From positions 233,955 to 297,954 of the forward strand of contig JAHIXK010000008.1 in NCBI GenBank assembly GCA_018815245.1: a stretch of 64,000 nt of DNA. Reading direction: 5' to 3'. The stretch is from Gammaproteobacteria bacterium. GTDB lineage: Bacteria; Pseudomonadota; Gammaproteobacteria; Burkholderiales; Burkholderiaceae_B. Positions 39,710 through 49,241 of the stretch are shown here, piece after piece; the stretch's first letter is position 1, and the number at the start of each line of letters is the position of its first letter. The position numbers and the translations under genes are program-made. The notes under the pieces are model-generated. The model saw nothing but the letters and a program-made list of their open reading frames with translations, was not told the origin of the DNA and did no database searches.

Positions 39710-42424
39710 TTAATGTGGTGTGGCGTCCAGTGCTTTTCCTATCACTTCCCGCACGTCTGGGGAAAGATTGTCGGTGTTGAAAATCTTTTCTAGCTGCGCA
39801 CGCGCTTTTTCCTGCAGGGCTGGTACCAGTTTGGTCCAGCGATCCAGCCCGCGGGCCATGCGCGCAGCCACTTGCGGGTTGATGGTGTTCAGTTCAATGA
39901 CCAAGTCTGCCCACAGGGCGTAGCCCTCGCCGCAATGGCTGTGGAACACGCTTGGGTTTTGCATGGCAAAGGCGGCCAGCAAGGAACGCGCACGGTTGGG
40001 ATTTTTCAAGGTGAACGCGGGGTGCTTCAGAAGGTCACGAACCACCTTGAATGTTGGAACCTCTTCATTGCTGGCAGGCACCGTGGCTTGCAGCATGAAC
40101 CATTTGTCCACAGCCAGTGCCTCGTTCTTGAATCGTTCAAAAAACTCCGCCAGTTCTGGCGGATTGGCGGGTCCGTTATGCACAATATTGCTCAGTGCGG
40201 CCATGCGGTCGGTCATGTTGTTTGATGCGGCATATTGCGTTTTTGCCACATTCAGTTCTTCATCCCCACCTGCGGCCACCAGGTAAGCCAGGGCCACATT
40301 CTTCAGTGCACGCTGGCTTGCGGCTACAGCGTTGTATTCATAGCGTTGCCCGGGTTCTTGGCGTGCCTCGTAAATGGCTTTGAATTCAGCTGCGTAGGTG
40401 CACGCCAGCAGGTCGCGAAGTGTGGTGCGTGCAAAATGCATGGCCACGGGGTCAACAAGTCCATCGAATGCTTCCAGCAATGTTCCTTCACTGGGTAGCT
40501 GAAGGGCCAAGGCCAAAAAGCCATCCGACAATTGCTTGTCGTTCAACAGGTTGCCCGCAATTTGAACGGCAGCCCGGGTGTTGGGCCCATCGGTTTGCCC
40601 GCGTTGCAGGTAGATGTCCAGAATCGCTTTGCCGTACACTTTTTGGCAGGCATCCCAACGGTTGAAGGGGTCGTTGTCGTGTCCCGCCAGGAAAATCAAA
40701 TCATCAGTGTTGTGAGCAGTTTGCAGCACAACAGGGGCTGAAAAGCCTCGCAGAAGTGATGGCACCACGGGTTTGTTCAGCCCGGTAAATACAAAGGTTT
40801 GTGTGGTCTCAGTGAAATCAAGTACGTCGCCATGCAAAGCATCGGCATGGTTTTCCAGCACCAACGGCATGTCCTGTCCGCTGGCTGTGTCGACAAAGCC
40901 CAGTTTAACCGGGATGTGGAAAGCTGGCTTGCTGGTCTGTCCCGGTGTTGGGCGGCAGTTTTGTTTCAAGGTCAGTTCAAGTTTGCCATTTGCCTGCTTC
41001 CAGCTTGCCAATACTTCCGGGGTTCCCGCTTGCGCGTACCAATGGCGAAACTGTTTTAAATCCAGTTCGGGGTGGGCTTCTTGCAGCGCAGTTTCCATGG
41101 CGCTTACAAAATCTTCGCAGGTTACGGCTTGGCCATCGTGGCGTTCAAAGTAAATTTGCATGCCACGTTGAAACAGTTGCTCGCCCAACAGCGTGTGCTG
41201 CATGCGAATAACCTCAGCCCCTTTTTCATACACGGTTACGGTGTAGAAATTGTTGATTTCCTGATAACTGTCTGGCCGAATCGGGTGGGCCATGGGCCCC
41301 GCATCTTCTGGAAACTGGGCTGCGCGTAGCACCTTTACATCTTCAATCCGTTTTACCGCACGTGCGGAATCAGCCTGTACTTCGTCCAGTCCTTCGGCCA
41401 TCATGTCGGCAGAAAATTCCTGATCACGGAATACCGTTAACCCCTCTTTCAGAGAAAGCTGAAACCAGTCCTGACATGTAACCCGGTTGCCAGTCCAATT
41501 GTGGAAGTATTCGTGGCCCACCACACTTTCCACGTTTTCAAAGTCCACATCGGTGGCCAGTTCGGGGTTGGCGAACACGAACTTGGTGTTAAAAATGTTC
41601 AACCCCTTGTTCTCCATCGCACCCATATTGAAATCAGCGGTGGCCACAATCATGAAACGGTCTAAGTCCAGGTCCAGACCAAAACGTGCGCGATCCCAGT
41701 CAATCGACTTTTTCAGGCTTTGCATGGCAAAGTCGGTTTTGTCCAGGTTGCCCGGCTCAACCCACACTTGCAGCAGCGCTGGCTTGCCATTGCCTTTTTG
41801 CACGGTTTCTTCCTGGCACACAAAGCGGCCTGCCACCAGGGCAAACAGGTAAGCGGGTTTGGGAAATGGGTCTTCCCAGCGGGTCATGTGCAAGCCTTCA
41901 CCCAGTTTCTTTTCTTCAATCAAATTGCCGTTGGACAAGCTGACGGGGTGTGTGGCTTCGTTTGCAATCAAGGTGACCGTGAACTGGCTAAGAACATCGG
42001 GGCGATCGGGAAAGTAGGTAATACGCCTGAAACCCTGTGCTTCGCACTGCGTGAAAAAGTTGCCGTTGGACACATACAAACCCTCTAGCCGGGTGTTTTG
42101 GTCGGGTTGTATGTAAACCGTAATTTCAAGCAAACCCTCGCGGCCAGGGTTGTGAATGGTCAACCCGGTTGGGCTTTGGGTGTAGCGCGCACAGTCCAGT
42201 TTTTCGCCGTTGAGCAGCACCTGTTCCAGCTCCAGGTCTTCCCCGTCCAGTTCAAGGGGCAGGTTGTCCGGGTTTGAATCGCTCCAGGCTTGAAATTTCA
42301 AGCGGCTTGCCACCTTGGTGCGCGAAGGGTTCAGCGTGAATGTCAAATCAGTGTGGCTGATTTTATAGTTCGGCGCCTTGTAGTCTTTGCGAAAAAAGGT
42401 AATGGGTGCTTGTGCGTCTCTCAT
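39710..42424 (-). CDS. pepN: Aminopeptidase N
   Basis: PepN removes N-terminal residues from peptides in the cytoplasm. The 904-aa M1-family protein has GAMENKGLN and the zinc site VVGHEYFHNWTGNRV followed by LSLKEGLTVFRDQEF, where the second Glu is the third ligand. Its length matches E. coli PepN (870 aa) and the C-terminal helical domain is complete. It lies 25 bp upstream of fbp. Confidence 0.96.
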   Translation of the reverse strand: MRDAQAPITFFRKDYKAPNYKISHTDLTFTLNPSRTKVASRLKFQAWSDSNPDNLPLELDGEDLELEQVLLNGEKLDCARYTQSPTGLTIHNPGREGLLEITVYIQPDQNTRLEGLYVSNGNFFTQCEAQGFRRITYFPDRPDVLSQFTVTLIANEATHPVSLSNGNLIEEKKLGEGLHMTRWEDPFPKPAYLFALVAGRFVCQEETVQKGNGKPALLQVWVEPGNLDKTDFAMQSLKKSIDWDRARFGLDLDLDRFMIVATADFNMGAMENKGLNIFNTKFVFANPELATDVDFENVESVVGHEYFHNWTGNRVTCQDWFQLSLKEGLTVFRDQEFSADMMAEGLDEVQADSARAVKRIEDVKVLRAAQFPEDAGPMAHPIRPDSYQEINNFYTVTVYEKGAEVIRMQHTLLGEQLFQRGMQIYFERHDGQAVTCEDFVSAMETALQEAHPELDLKQFRHWYAQAGTPEVLASWKQANGKLELTLKQNCRPTPGQTSKPAFHIPVKLGFVDTASGQDMPLVLENHADALHGDVLDFTETTQTFVFTGLNKPVVPSLLRGFSAPVVLQTAHNTDDLIFLAGHDNDPFNRWDACQKVYGKAILDIYLQRGQTDGPNTRAAVQIAGNLLNDKQLSDGFLALALQLPSEGTLLEAFDGLVDPVAMHFARTTLRDLLACTYAAEFKAIYEARQEPGQRYEYNAVAASQRALKNVALAYLVAAGGDEELNVAKTQYAASNNMTDRMAALSNIVHNGPANPPELAEFFERFKNEALAVDKWFMLQATVPASNEEVPTFKVVRDLLKHPAFTLKNPNRARSLLAAFAMQNPSVFHSHCGEGYALWADLVIELNTINPQVAARMARGLDRWTKLVPALQEKARAQLEKIFNTDNLSPDVREVIGKALDATPH

Positions 42425-42461
42425 GCCTGGAAATCCTTTTTTTACTGCTCAGAGGTGTTTC

Positions 42462-43073
42462 TTAGTGCTCGTGACCGCAATCCGGGCCGTGTTTGTGCTC
42501 ATGTGAATGTGCGTGCCCATGATCGTGCCCGTGAGCATGCTCATGGTCGCAGCAATCGTGATGCTTCAGTTCAGGCACAACAATTTCCAGCATGGGCGCG
42601 GTCAATGTACTGAACTTCAACTCAAAATGCTCCAGCATGTGCATGCATTCATGGCTGGCCACAACCTGTGCACCGGTGTCGTTTAACTGCACCGGCCAAA
42701 AGTTCAAACCTGCCACATGCAGAAATTCTTCAAAGCCTTTTTGGCCGCGGGTTACTTCAAACAGTTCTTCTCGCGCAGCTGCCACAATGGCCCATTCATT
42801 GGTGTTCGAAACCAGTTTGTCGCCCACTTCCACAGTGTCATGCAGGTGGCAAATCAGGGCGCTGCCATCGGTGGCCTTCACGTCGTGGGGCACTTCCTGG
42901 CGCTCATCGAATGTCAGTTCAATGGTTTTGGCGTTGCGCAGCAGCACAGAGGCCACTTTGTGGTTGGCCTTCACCACTTTGTTGTACACCACATCGTGGT
43001 TGTGGCCACAATCCGGGCCGTGCTCATGGTGATGATCGTGGTGATCATGGTCATGTGAATGGTCTGCGCTCAT
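42462..43073 (-). CDS. UreE-like metal-binding protein with His-rich ends
   Basis: This 203-aa protein has a His/Asp-rich N-terminus (residues 4-26) and C-terminus (171-203), each containing the short motif HGPDCGH. The core (about 40-160) resembles UreE: IELTFDERQ, then a VGDKLVSN-x4-AIVAAAREELFEV segment like the UreE N-terminal domain, followed by EEFLHVAGLNFWPVQL and ECMHMLEHF in place of UreE's HLGNRH and DH motifs. Nickel or zinc storage or delivery is likely, but no urease or hydrogenase genes are in the window. The SlyD-like tail is misleading; no FKBP core is seen. The UreE link is my reading of motifs, not a search. Confidence 0.6.
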   Translation of the reverse strand: MSADHSHDHDHHDHHHEHGPDCGHNHDVVYNKVVKANHKVASVLLRNAKTIELTFDERQEVPHDVKATDGSALICHLHDTVEVGDKLVSNTNEWAIVAAAREELFEVTRGQKGFEEFLHVAGLNFWPVQLNDTGAQVVASHECMHMLEHFELKFSTLTAPMLEIVVPELKHHDCCDHEHAHGHDHGHAHSHEHKHGPDCGHEH

Positions 43074-43111
43074 TGCGTGTCCTTCAATCGTATCAATGTG
43101 TTTGGTTGCGT

Positions 43112-43597
43112 TTAGTCGCGGAAGTTTTCGAAACCCAGTGGTGTTTCCGTCACTTTCTGTTTCAGCAAGGCAATGGCACTTTGCAGGTCATCGCGCTTGG
43201 CTCCCTGAATGCGCACGGTGTCGCCCTGAATACTGGCTTGCACCTTCATCTTGCTGTCTTTTATTTCCTTGACCACCTGTTTGGCAAGGTCTTTGTCCAG
43301 CCCGTTTTTCACGGTCACGGTTTGTTTGATTTTGTCGCCCGACATTTTTTCTTTCTTGTCGAAAGTCAAAAAGCGAACATCCACATTGCGCTTGGCGCAC
43401 TTGTTGCGAATAATCTCGGCGACTTGCTCCAGTTTGAAGTCATCGTCGGCATACACCATGATGGTGTTCTCGTTCAATTCAACCTTGGAATCAGACCCCT
43501 TGAAGTCAAAGCGGGTACCAATTTCCTTGTTGACCTGATCAACCGCATTGCGCAATTCGATCAAGTCCGGTTTGCAGACCACATCAAAAGACGGCAT
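43112..43597 (-). CDS. yajQ: YajQ family nucleotide-binding protein
   Basis: The 161-aa protein has the YajQ features [21 protein letters not shown] at the N-terminus (in shorter pieces), [13 protein letters not shown] and [21 protein letters not shown]. Members bind cyclic di-GMP in Xanthomonas and also associate with nucleic acids and phage transcription. The role here is unknown. It starts 52 bp from murB in a divergent arrangement. Confidence 0.92.
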   Translation of the reverse strand: MPSFDVVCKPDLIELRNAVDQVNKEIGTRFDFKGSDSKVELNENTIMVYADDDFKLEQVAEIIRNKCAKRNVDVRFLTFDKKEKMSGDKIKQTVTVKNGLDKDLAKQVVKEIKDSKMKVQASIQGDTVRIQGAKRDDLQSAIALLKQKVTETPLGFENFRD

Positions 43598-43648
43598 AGT
43601 TCATTCCTTCAAGCATAATGCCTCATTGTAATCGCTAGACCACCCCCT

Positions 43649-44674
43649 ATGTCAGCCCTCACTGCCACCCACAGCGTCGATCTGCAACCCTTGCACACCT
43701 TTGGTTTACCGGCACGGGCTCTCGAACTCCGTTTGCTGGTCAATACGGCCGATTTACTGGCCTTTGCCCGCGCCAGGCAAGAAGGGCAAACTTTTCTGTT
43801 GCTGGGCGAGGGCAGTAACACTGTGTTTGTCAATGCCCAGGTGGATGCCACTGTTTGGAAAGTGGCCTTGAAGGGGCGTCAGTATCTGGGTTGTGATGGT
43901 ATTCATCACCATTTGCGGGTGCGGGCAGGCGAAAACTGGCACCAAACCGTGGAATGGACTGTGGCCATGGGCTGGGGCGGGCTGGAAAACCTTGCCCTGA
44001 TTCCCGGTTGTGTAGGGGCCAGCCCTGTTCAAAACATTGGGGCTTATGGGGTCGAGCTGAAAGACCGTGTGTCCGCTGTTCATGTATTCGACCTGGATGC
44101 GCAGTCGGAGCGTGCTTTCACGGTGGATGAATGTGAGTTTGCTTACCGCGACAGCATTTTCAAGCATGCTGCGCAAGGTCGCTATGTCATTACCGCTGTA
44201 GATTTTGCCTTGCCAGTGCATTGGCAGCCGGTGTTGGGGTACGGCGACGTGGCGCAACGCGTGGCGGAATTGGGGGAACTGACCCCCGTGAATCTGTTGA
44301 AGGCGGTGTGCGCCATCCGTACCGAAAAGTTGCCAGACCCCGCAGTGTTGGGCAACAGCGGCAGTTTTTTCAAGAACCCGATAGTTGATACGGCGCAAGT
44401 GAAATGCTTGATAGACCAATTTCCCAACTTGGTGCATTACCCGGCCGGGCCCGGGATGGAGAAGCTGGCGGCAGGCTGGCTGATCGATCAATGTGGCTTG
44501 AAAGGCCATGTGCTGGGCGGTGTGGGTGTTTACAGCAAGCAAGCCCTGATTTTGGTCAATTTGGGGCAGGGGCAGGGTAGTGAATTACTGCAACTTGTTC
44601 AGCACGTTCAATCAAGCGTTCAGCGCAAGTATGGGGTATTGATCGAACCTGAACCCAATTTGATTCAGACATAA
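43649..44674 (+). CDS. murB: UDP-N-acetylenolpyruvoylglucosamine reductase
   Basis: MurB reduces the enolpyruvyl group of UDP-GlcNAc-enolpyruvate with NADPH and FAD. The 341-aa type I enzyme has HTFGLPARA, LLGEGSNTVFV, GLENLALIPGCVGASPVQNIGAYG in parts, and the catalytic serine in LGNSGSFFKNP. It is a lone + strand gene and converges on argG through a shared terminator. Confidence 0.95.
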   Translation: MSALTATHSVDLQPLHTFGLPARALELRLLVNTADLLAFARARQEGQTFLLLGEGSNTVFVNAQVDATVWKVALKGRQYLGCDGIHHHLRVRAGENWHQTVEWTVAMGWGGLENLALIPGCVGASPVQNIGAYGVELKDRVSAVHVFDLDAQSERAFTVDECEFAYRDSIFKHAAQGRYVITAVDFALPVHWQPVLGYGDVAQRVAELGELTPVNLLKAVCAIRTEKLPDPAVLGNSGSFFKNPIVDTAQVKCLIDQFPNLVHYPAGPGMEKLAAGWLIDQCGLKGHVLGGVGVYSKQALILVNLGQGQGSELLQLVQHVQSSVQRKYGVLIEPEPNLIQT

Positions 44675-44706
44675 AAAAAACCGCCACCCAAAGGCAGCGG
44701 TTTTGC
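44672..44706 (-). terminator. Bidirectional terminator between murB and argG
   Basis: AAAACCGC (44677-44684) pairs with GCGGTTTT (44697-44704) around a 12-nt partly paired loop. Read on the - strand it is followed by a long T run, a strong end for argG. Read on the + strand only four T residues follow, so it is weaker for murB. Confidence 0.75.
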
Positions 44707-44727
44707 TCGATTTTCGTGTAACCCTGC

Positions 44728-45957
44728 TTAGCCGCGTTTCAGTTTCGCGTTGGCAGCAATGCGCATGCGCAGGGCGTTCAACTTAATGAAACCACCTGCG
44801 TCGGCCTGGTTGTATGCGCCGCCGTCTTCGTCGAATGTGGCAATATTCTGGTCAAACAGTGAATCGGTTTTCGAGTCACGCGCCACCACAATCACGTTGC
44901 CTTTGTACAATTTCACACGCACCCAGCCATTCACTGTGCTTTGGGTGTGGTCGATCAGGGTTTGCAGTGTCACACGTTCCGGTGCCCACCAGTAGCCGTT
45001 GTAAATCATGCTGGCGTAGCGGGGCATCAAATCGTCTTTCAGGTGGGCCACTTCACGGTCTAGCGTGATCGATTCAATGGCGCGGTGAGCTTTCAGCATG
45101 ATGGTGCCGCCCGGGGTTTCGTAGCAGCCGCGGCTTTTCATGCCCACGTAGCGGTTTTCCACCAGGTCAAGGCGACCAATTCCATGCTTGCCGCCCAAGC
45201 GGTTCAATTCTGTCAGTACCGTGGCTGGGCTCATTTTCTTGCCGTTCAGGGCAACAATGTCGCCTTTTTCGTATTCAATGTCCAGGTACTCGGCTTCGTC
45301 GGGCGCCGCCTCGGGGCTGACTGTCCAGCGCCACATGGCTTCTTCGGCTTCTGCACTTGGGTTTTCTAGGTGGCGGCCTTCAAAGCTGATGTGCAGCAGG
45401 TTGGCGTCCATGGAATAGGGCGCGCCGCCTTTCTTGTGCTTCATGTCGATTTCAATGCCAGCGTCTTCTGCGTACTTCAGCAGTTTCTCGCGGCTCAGCA
45501 AATCCCATTCGCGCCAGGGGGCAATAATTTTCACGCCAGGCATCAGCGCATAAGCACCCAACTCGAAACGAACCTGGTCATTTCCCTTGCCGGTTGCACC
45601 GTGGGAAATGGCGTCAGCACCGGTTTCGCGCGCAATATCGATTAATCGCTTGGCGATCAAGGGGCGTGCAATCGATGTGCCCAACAGGTATTCACCTTCG
45701 TACACGGTGTTGGCGCGAAACATGGGGAACACGAAGTCGCGCACAAATTCTTCACGCACGTCATCGATGTAAATGTTCTCGGGCTTGATGCCAAACTTCA
45801 ATGCTTTTTGGCGCGCCGGTTCCAGTTCTTCACCCTGACCCAAGTCGGCCGTGAAAGTTACGATTTCGCAACCGTAATTGTCTTGTAGCCATTTCAGAAT
45901 GACTGAGGTGTCCAAACCGCCTGAATAGGCCAGTACTACTTTGTTGATGTCGCTCAT
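44728..45957 (-). CDS. argG: Argininosuccinate synthase
   Basis: ArgG joins citrulline and aspartate with ATP. The 409-aa protein has the PP-loop [15 protein letters not shown] at the N-terminus, [12 protein letters not shown], and [16 protein letters not shown] [19 protein letters not shown]. The ATG at 45957 is the family start; the open frame back to 46065 overlaps argF. It is third in argD-argF-argG. Confidence 0.97.
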   Translation of the reverse strand: MSDINKVVLAYSGGLDTSVILKWLQDNYGCEIVTFTADLGQGEELEPARQKALKFGIKPENIYIDDVREEFVRDFVFPMFRANTVYEGEYLLGTSIARPLIAKRLIDIARETGADAISHGATGKGNDQVRFELGAYALMPGVKIIAPWREWDLLSREKLLKYAEDAGIEIDMKHKKGGAPYSMDANLLHISFEGRHLENPSAEAEEAMWRWTVSPEAAPDEAEYLDIEYEKGDIVALNGKKMSPATVLTELNRLGGKHGIGRLDLVENRYVGMKSRGCYETPGGTIMLKAHRAIESITLDREVAHLKDDLMPRYASMIYNGYWWAPERVTLQTLIDHTQSTVNGWVRVKLYKGNVIVVARDSKTDSLFDQNIATFDEDGGAYNQADAGGFIKLNALRMRIAANAKLKRG

Positions 45958-45992
45958 GGTTCTCGATTCAAAAAGGGTTGTTACAGGTCCGC

Positions 45993-46904
45993 TTATCTGC
46001 GGCCCAACAAAAGGAATTCCATCAGGGCTTTCTGCGTGTGCAGGCGGTTCTCTGCCTCGTCCCACACCACGCTTTTTGGCCCGTCAATGACTTCGGCCGC
46101 TACTTCTTCGCCACGGTGGGCGGGCAGGCAGTGCATGAACAGCGCCTCCGGGTTGGCCACATCCATCATTTCTGTGTCCACCTGAAAGTCTGCAAACGCG
46201 CGGCGGCGTGCCTTGTTCTCATTCTCAAACCCCATGCTGGTCCACACGTCGGTGGTCACCAAATCAGCACCTTTGCAGGCGTCCATCGGGTCTTCAAACC
46301 ATTCGTGGTGAGTGCCCTTGATGTTGGTTTTTGCCGGGTCAATGTTGTAGTCGCTGGGCGTGGAAATGTTTACCTTGAAGTCCAGCAGCTCCGCAGCTTG
46401 CAGCCACGTGGCGCACATGTTGTTGCCATCGCCTACCCATGCCACGGTTTTGCCCTGAATGCTGCCACGGTGTTCAATGAATGTAAAAATGTCCGCCAAA
46501 ATCTGGCAGGGGTGGTATTCATTGGTCAGGCCGTTGATCACTGGGACACGGCTGTTGGCCGCGAAACGTTCAATAATTTCCTGCTCGTAAGTGCGAATCA
46601 TCACAATGTCGCACATGCGAGAAATGACCTGCGCCGCGTCTTCCACTGGTTCACCACGACCCAACTGCGAATCTTTGGTGTTCAGGTAAATGGCCGAGCC
46701 ACCTAGCTGGTGCATGCCCGCTTCAAAACTCAAGCGCGTGCGCGTGGATGCTTTCTCGAAAATCATCACCAGCGTGCGGTCTTGCATCGGGTAATAAGGC
46801 TCGTAACGCTTGAACCGCGCTTTCACATCCCGCGACGATTGCATCAAGTACTCGAACTCGTCTTTCGAAATGTCGTTGAACTGCAAAAAATGTTTGATAG
46901 GCAT
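45993..46904 (-). CDS. argF: Ornithine carbamoyltransferase
   Basis: ArgF makes citrulline from ornithine and carbamoyl phosphate. The 303-aa protein has the carbamoyl-phosphate loop [12 protein letters not shown], the DI motif region, [14 protein letters not shown] AWVGDGNN, and the active-site [11 protein letters not shown] chose the ATG at 46904. The only SD nearby is AAGGAGG at 46937-46943, on the argD stop, and a hairpin lies between; no other in-frame start codon lies in that interval. Confidence 0.95.
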   Translation of the reverse strand: MPIKHFLQFNDISKDEFEYLMQSSRDVKARFKRYEPYYPMQDRTLVMIFEKASTRTRLSFEAGMHQLGGSAIYLNTKDSQLGRGEPVEDAAQVISRMCDIVMIRTYEQEIIERFAANSRVPVINGLTNEYHPCQILADIFTFIEHRGSIQGKTVAWVGDGNNMCATWLQAAELLDFKVNISTPSDYNIDPAKTNIKGTHHEWFEDPMDACKGADLVTTDVWTSMGFENENKARRRAFADFQVDTEMMDVANPEALFMHCLPAHRGEEVAAEVIDGPKSVVWDEAENRLHTQKALMEFLLLGRR

Positions 46905-46912
46905 TTTTGTAG

Positions 46913-46935
46913 ACCGGCTTGCCTGGCAGGCCGGT
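46913..46935 (-). promoter_or_regulatory. argF: Hairpin between the argF SD and start codon
   Basis: ACCGGC / GCCGGT (46930-46935 and 46913-46918) encloses TGC-CAG-GCA, giving a compact hairpin. The SD AAGGAGG (46937-46943) is 32 nt from the ATG, but only 9 nt if the hairpin is folded. This resembles the known case of phage T4 gene 38. An argF repressor or attenuator role is also possible. Confidence 0.5.
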
Positions 46936-46941
46936 TCCTCC

Positions 46942-48123
46942 TTATGCGGATTGTTCAAGAAACGCTTTAATCAGTGGGGCCAGTTCCATGGCCAGCGTCT
47001 CTGCTTCTTCTTTTTTAATCACCAATGGCGGCAACAAGCGCACCACATTGTCTCGGGTCACGTTGATGATCAGCCCTTTGTCGCGTGCAATAGCAACCAG
47101 CTCGCCACAAGGCTTCCACAATTCAACACCCACCATCAGGCCGCGGCCGCGAATGTCTTTCACCCCTGCTATTCCTGCCAGTTCACGCGACAAAATGGCG
47201 CGAATCAACTGGCCCATTTGCTCGGCGTGTTCCAGAAGGCCTTCTTCTTCCATAATTCGAATGGTCGCCAGGGCTGCGGCCGAAACCAGTGGGCCACCAC
47301 CAAAAGTGGTGCCGTGTGTTCCGGGTGTAAGTACGCCTGCAGCCGGCCCGGCAGCCAGGCAAGCGCCGATTGGCACGCCCGACCCCAAGCCTTTTGCCAA
47401 GGTGATTACGTCGGGTTGAATGTCCGCGTGTTGGTAACCAAACCACTTGCCAGTGCGTCCAATTCCGCTTTGTACCTCGTCAATCATCAACAGCCAGCCT
47501 TTGGCCGTGCACAGTTTGCGCAATGCTTGCAGGTATTCCGTATCGGCAACATTAATGCCGCCCTCGCCTTGCAGTACTTCCAGCAATACAGCCTGAATTT
47601 CCGGGTGTTCATCGGCAGCTTGTTCAATGGCCGCAAAGTTTTTATAGGGTACGCGAACGAAACCGCCAGGCAGGTCACCAAAGCCAACTTTGGCTTTCGG
47701 GCTGTCTGTTGCGGCAAGTGTGGCCAAGGTGCGGCCGTGCCACGCGCGATCCATCACAATGATTTTCGCGTTTTCAATGCCTTTTTTGTAGCCGTAGTAT
47801 TTCGCCAGTTTGATGGCAGCTTCATTGGCTTCCGCACCGGAATTGCAGAAAAAAGCTTCCTGCATGCCCGAAATTTCGCACAGGCGATCGGCCAGGTCAG
47901 CCTGTTCTACGATGCCGTAAAGGTTCGAGGTGTGAATCAGCTTGCCAGCCTGTTCGGCAATTGCTTTCACCAGTTTTGGGTGGTTGTGCCCCAGTCCGTT
48001 CACTGCGATACCCGCCAGGCCATCCAGGTATTTTTTGCCATCGGTTGACCACAGCCATACACCATCGCCATGGGTAAAGGCAATTGGCTGGCGGGCATAG
48101 GTTTTCATCAGGTGGTCAGTCAC
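46942..48123 (-). CDS. argD: Acetylornithine aminotransferase
   Basis: ArgD is a PLP enzyme of class III that transfers an amino group from glutamate to N-acetylglutamate semialdehyde. The 393-aa protein has FFCNSGAEANEAAIKLA, LLMIDEVQSGIGRTG, and the PLP lysine in ITLAKGLGSGVPIGA. A GTG start at 48123 with a GAGAG-type SD is preferred to the ATG at 48108, which has none. It shares a transcript with argF and argG. Confidence 0.95.
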   Translation of the reverse strand: MTDHLMKTYARQPIAFTHGDGVWLWSTDGKKYLDGLAGIAVNGLGHNHPKLVKAIAEQAGKLIHTSNLYGIVEQADLADRLCEISGMQEAFFCNSGAEANEAAIKLAKYYGYKKGIENAKIIVMDRAWHGRTLATLAATDSPKAKVGFGDLPGGFVRVPYKNFAAIEQAADEHPEIQAVLLEVLQGEGGINVADTEYLQALRKLCTAKGWLLMIDEVQSGIGRTGKWFGYQHADIQPDVITLAKGLGSGVPIGACLAAGPAAGVLTPGTHGTTFGGGPLVSAAALATIRIMEEEGLLEHAEQMGQLIRAILSRELAGIAGVKDIRGRGLMVGVELWKPCGELVAIARDKGLIINVTRDNVVRLLPPLVIKKEEAETLAMELAPLIKAFLEQSA

Positions 48124-48247
48124 GGTAAAACTCTCTTTTGGCGATGCTAGGGCAAAATGCGGTGCTGTAAAAACAAACGCAGCCAATCGGTCGACGTGCG
48201 GCTGCGTTGTGCAAAGCGAAATTGTACGACGAATCAAGGCTTAAGGG

Positions 48248-49222
48248 CTAGTCCCGACGGTGTGCGCGGGTCCTAAATTCATCAAGATCCGACGGCAAAT
48301 GTTTTGCCCGAAGGTATTCGTGGGCCACGACCGATAAACATTCATGGTTGGGCAAGGGGAATGGGCGGCCAGAGGTACGAATGTTGTCAATTTTCATGGA
48401 ATCGACATTGTCCCTGCTCATTAACGGTTCGCCGGGAGCAAGTTCCATCAGGAAAGCTTGTAATTTGGCGGCTGCATCGGGAATGCCGAATACCAATGGA
48501 TTTTTTCCAACCGCGCGGGCTGACAATTGCACAAGTTCTTTCAGCGTGAAAATCTCGGTGCCCACCAAATCGTAGGTGTTGTGGACGGTTTCCTTGCCCG
48601 GGTCTTCGATGCAGGCCATTACCGCTTTGGCCACATCGCCAACTGACACTGGTTGAAAACGTGCATCGGCACCCGCCAAGGGTATAACGGGCAGCAGTTT
48701 GGCCAGTTTGGCGAAGGTGTTCAGGAAGTTGTCGTCTCGTCCAAACACCACAGACGGGCGGAGCATGGTCCAGGCCAGGCTGCTGTCTTTCACCACAGTT
48801 TCGCCATCGGTTTTTGAGCGCAAGTACATCGAAGGCGCCGGGTTTTGAACACCCACGCCCAATGCACTGATGTGAATGATTCGTTTCACGCCATGTTTGG
48901 ACATGGCCGCGCAAAGCGCTTTTGGAAACTCCACGTGGTTCACCCGGAAGTTTTGCCCATAGGGTTTGCCAGGTTTGCTGTGCAGCACGCCCAATAAATT
49001 GACCACAACGTCCTGGCCTGTCACCAGTCGGCCCAATGTAGCCCTGTCGTGAATATTGGCTTCAACGATTTGGCAGGTGGGCAAGGGCAGCAGGTGCTTT
49101 GCTTTCTCGTACCGACGTGTCGGTACAGTAATTCTGTGGCCAGCCTGGGCCAATTGATTGCACACAGCCTGCCCGATAAAGCCCGAACCGCCGATCACCA
49201 ACACATTTTTTATTTTACTCAT
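48248..49222 (-). CDS. NDUFA9-like NAD(P)-binding oxidoreductase
   Basis: This 324-aa atypical short-chain dehydrogenase has the Rossmann motif VLVIGGSGFIGQAVCNQL, VVNLLGVL, and a substrate domain with the RPSVVFGRDDNFLN and YDLVGTEIFTLKELV signatures of the complex I NDUFA9 group. Bacterial members are often encoded near quinone or arginine genes and their substrate is unknown. The usual catalytic YxxxK is represented by YLRSK (about residue 132). It starts 20 bp after the slt stop. Confidence 0.82.
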   Translation of the reverse strand: MSKIKNVLVIGGSGFIGQAVCNQLAQAGHRITVPTRRYEKAKHLLPLPTCQIVEANIHDRATLGRLVTGQDVVVNLLGVLHSKPGKPYGQNFRVNHVEFPKALCAAMSKHGVKRIIHISALGVGVQNPAPSMYLRSKTDGETVVKDSSLAWTMLRPSVVFGRDDNFLNTFAKLAKLLPVIPLAGADARFQPVSVGDVAKAVMACIEDPGKETVHNTYDLVGTEIFTLKELVQLSARAVGKNPLVFGIPDAAAKLQAFLMELAPGEPLMSRDNVDSMKIDNIRTSGRPFPLPNHECLSVVAHEYLRAKHLPSDLDEFRTRAHRRD

Positions 49223-49241
49223 GGCAACAACATTTACCTAA

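Noticed and set aside
42462..43073. Calling this protein SlyD because of its His-rich tail
   Set aside because: No FKBP core is visible; the central part fits UreE-like motifs better.
42668..43618. A 316-codon + strand frame opposite the UreE-like and yajQ genes
   Set aside because: It spans two real - strand genes and their gap and has no recognisable motif.
46913..46935. The argF hairpin as a dispersed palindromic repeat
   Set aside because: I did not see a second copy of this sequence in the window.
46810..48048. A 412-codon + strand open frame opposite argD and argF
   Set aside because: It is antisense to well-conserved enzymes and its composition is an artefact of their codon use; no SD or family signature.
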